From NCBI GenBank assembly GCA_024681565.1, contig JAILAO010000181.1:1-14382 (forward strand): DNA of 14,382 nucleotides. The letters run 5' to 3'. Below are positions 14,274-14,382 of this stretch, piece by piece. The notes under the pieces were generated by a model, which searched no databases, was not told the DNA's origin, and saw nothing but the letters and a program-made list of their open reading frames with translations. The stretch is from Bacteroidales bacterium. GTDB lineage: Bacteria; Bacteroidota; Bacteroidia; Bacteroidales; UBA932. The position numbers and the translations under genes are program-made. Each line of letters opens with the position of its first letter. The stretch's first letter is position 1.

Positions 14274-14382
14274 CTACAGGATGCCGACCCGCTTGAAGAT
14301 ATAGTCGACGTTCTTGAAGTAGTACTCCAGCGTGAAGCAGCCCTTGAGCTCCTCCTCGGAGAGGAATCCCGTCACCTTGGCG
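14274..14382 (-). CDS. purB: Adenylosuccinate lyase PurB, C-terminal 35 residues (runs off the window)
   Basis: I translated the minus strand back from the TAG stop at 14274-14276. The 35 complete codons read AKVTGFLSEEELKGC, FTLEYYFKNVDYIF, KRVGIL. This fits, at most positions, the end of Bacillus-type adenylosuccinate lyase as I remember it (LSPEKIADCFDYNYHLKNVD followed by LIFERLGLA). It is the ADSL C-terminal domain, especially the CFxxxYYxKNVDxIFxRxG pattern. The enzyme cleaves adenylosuccinate to AMP and fumarate and also acts earlier on SAICAR. Placement next to purA supports the call. The catalytic residues are in the missing part, so completeness cannot be judged. Confidence 0.8.
   Translation of the reverse strand, partial: AKVTGFLSEEELKGCFTLEYYFKNVDYIFKRVGIL

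Overview
The window looks like a stretch of chromosome from a GC-rich member of the Bacteroidota, most likely Bacteroidales. The evidence is threefold. The leaders are AT-rich and lack Shine-Dalgarno sequences. Several intergenic gaps carry the Bacteroidota promoter signature (TAnnTTTG, in two cases with TTTG 20 nt upstream). The gene products (fucose isomerase/permease, a periplasmic tricorn-like S41 protease, a secreted GH2 enzyme with an extended C-terminus) are typical of that phylum. Genus cannot be told from the sequence alone. I see no tRNA, rRNA, CRISPR array, insertion sequence or attachment site.

Layout. Bases 1-1978 (minus strand): fucI followed by the start of fucP, the uptake and first catabolic step for L-fucose, behind a good promoter whose -33 element sits in an inverted repeat. 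Bases 2088-5338 (minus strand): a GNAT-fold acyltransferase-like protein, a small lipocalin-like lipoprotein, a 21-bp perfect hairpin, and a MATE exporter. Bases 5413-7150 (plus strand, divergent from the GNAT gene): an AMP-forming acyl ligase and a dedicated acyl carrier protein only 4 nt apart. Bases 7211-10405 (plus): an exported tricorn-family protease. Bases 10392-12764 (minus): a secreted GH2 glycosidase whose 3' end overlaps the protease gene tail to tail. Bases 12898-14163 (plus): purA. Bases 14274-14382 (minus): the C-terminus of purB, convergent with purA across a hairpin.

How the parts fit. fucI/fucP and the GH2 enzyme suggest use of host or plant glycans. purA and purB catalyse the two last-stage AMP steps of purine synthesis and sit side by side but on opposite strands. 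The least explained unit is the divergent GNAT / acyl ligase / acyl carrier protein set. It looks like a compact machine that activates a fatty acid, loads it on its own carrier and transfers it to an amine or alcohol. A similar combination of parts occurs at the Caulobacter ceramide-synthesis loci, so a lipid N-acylation role is the main hypothesis, but it is inference only.
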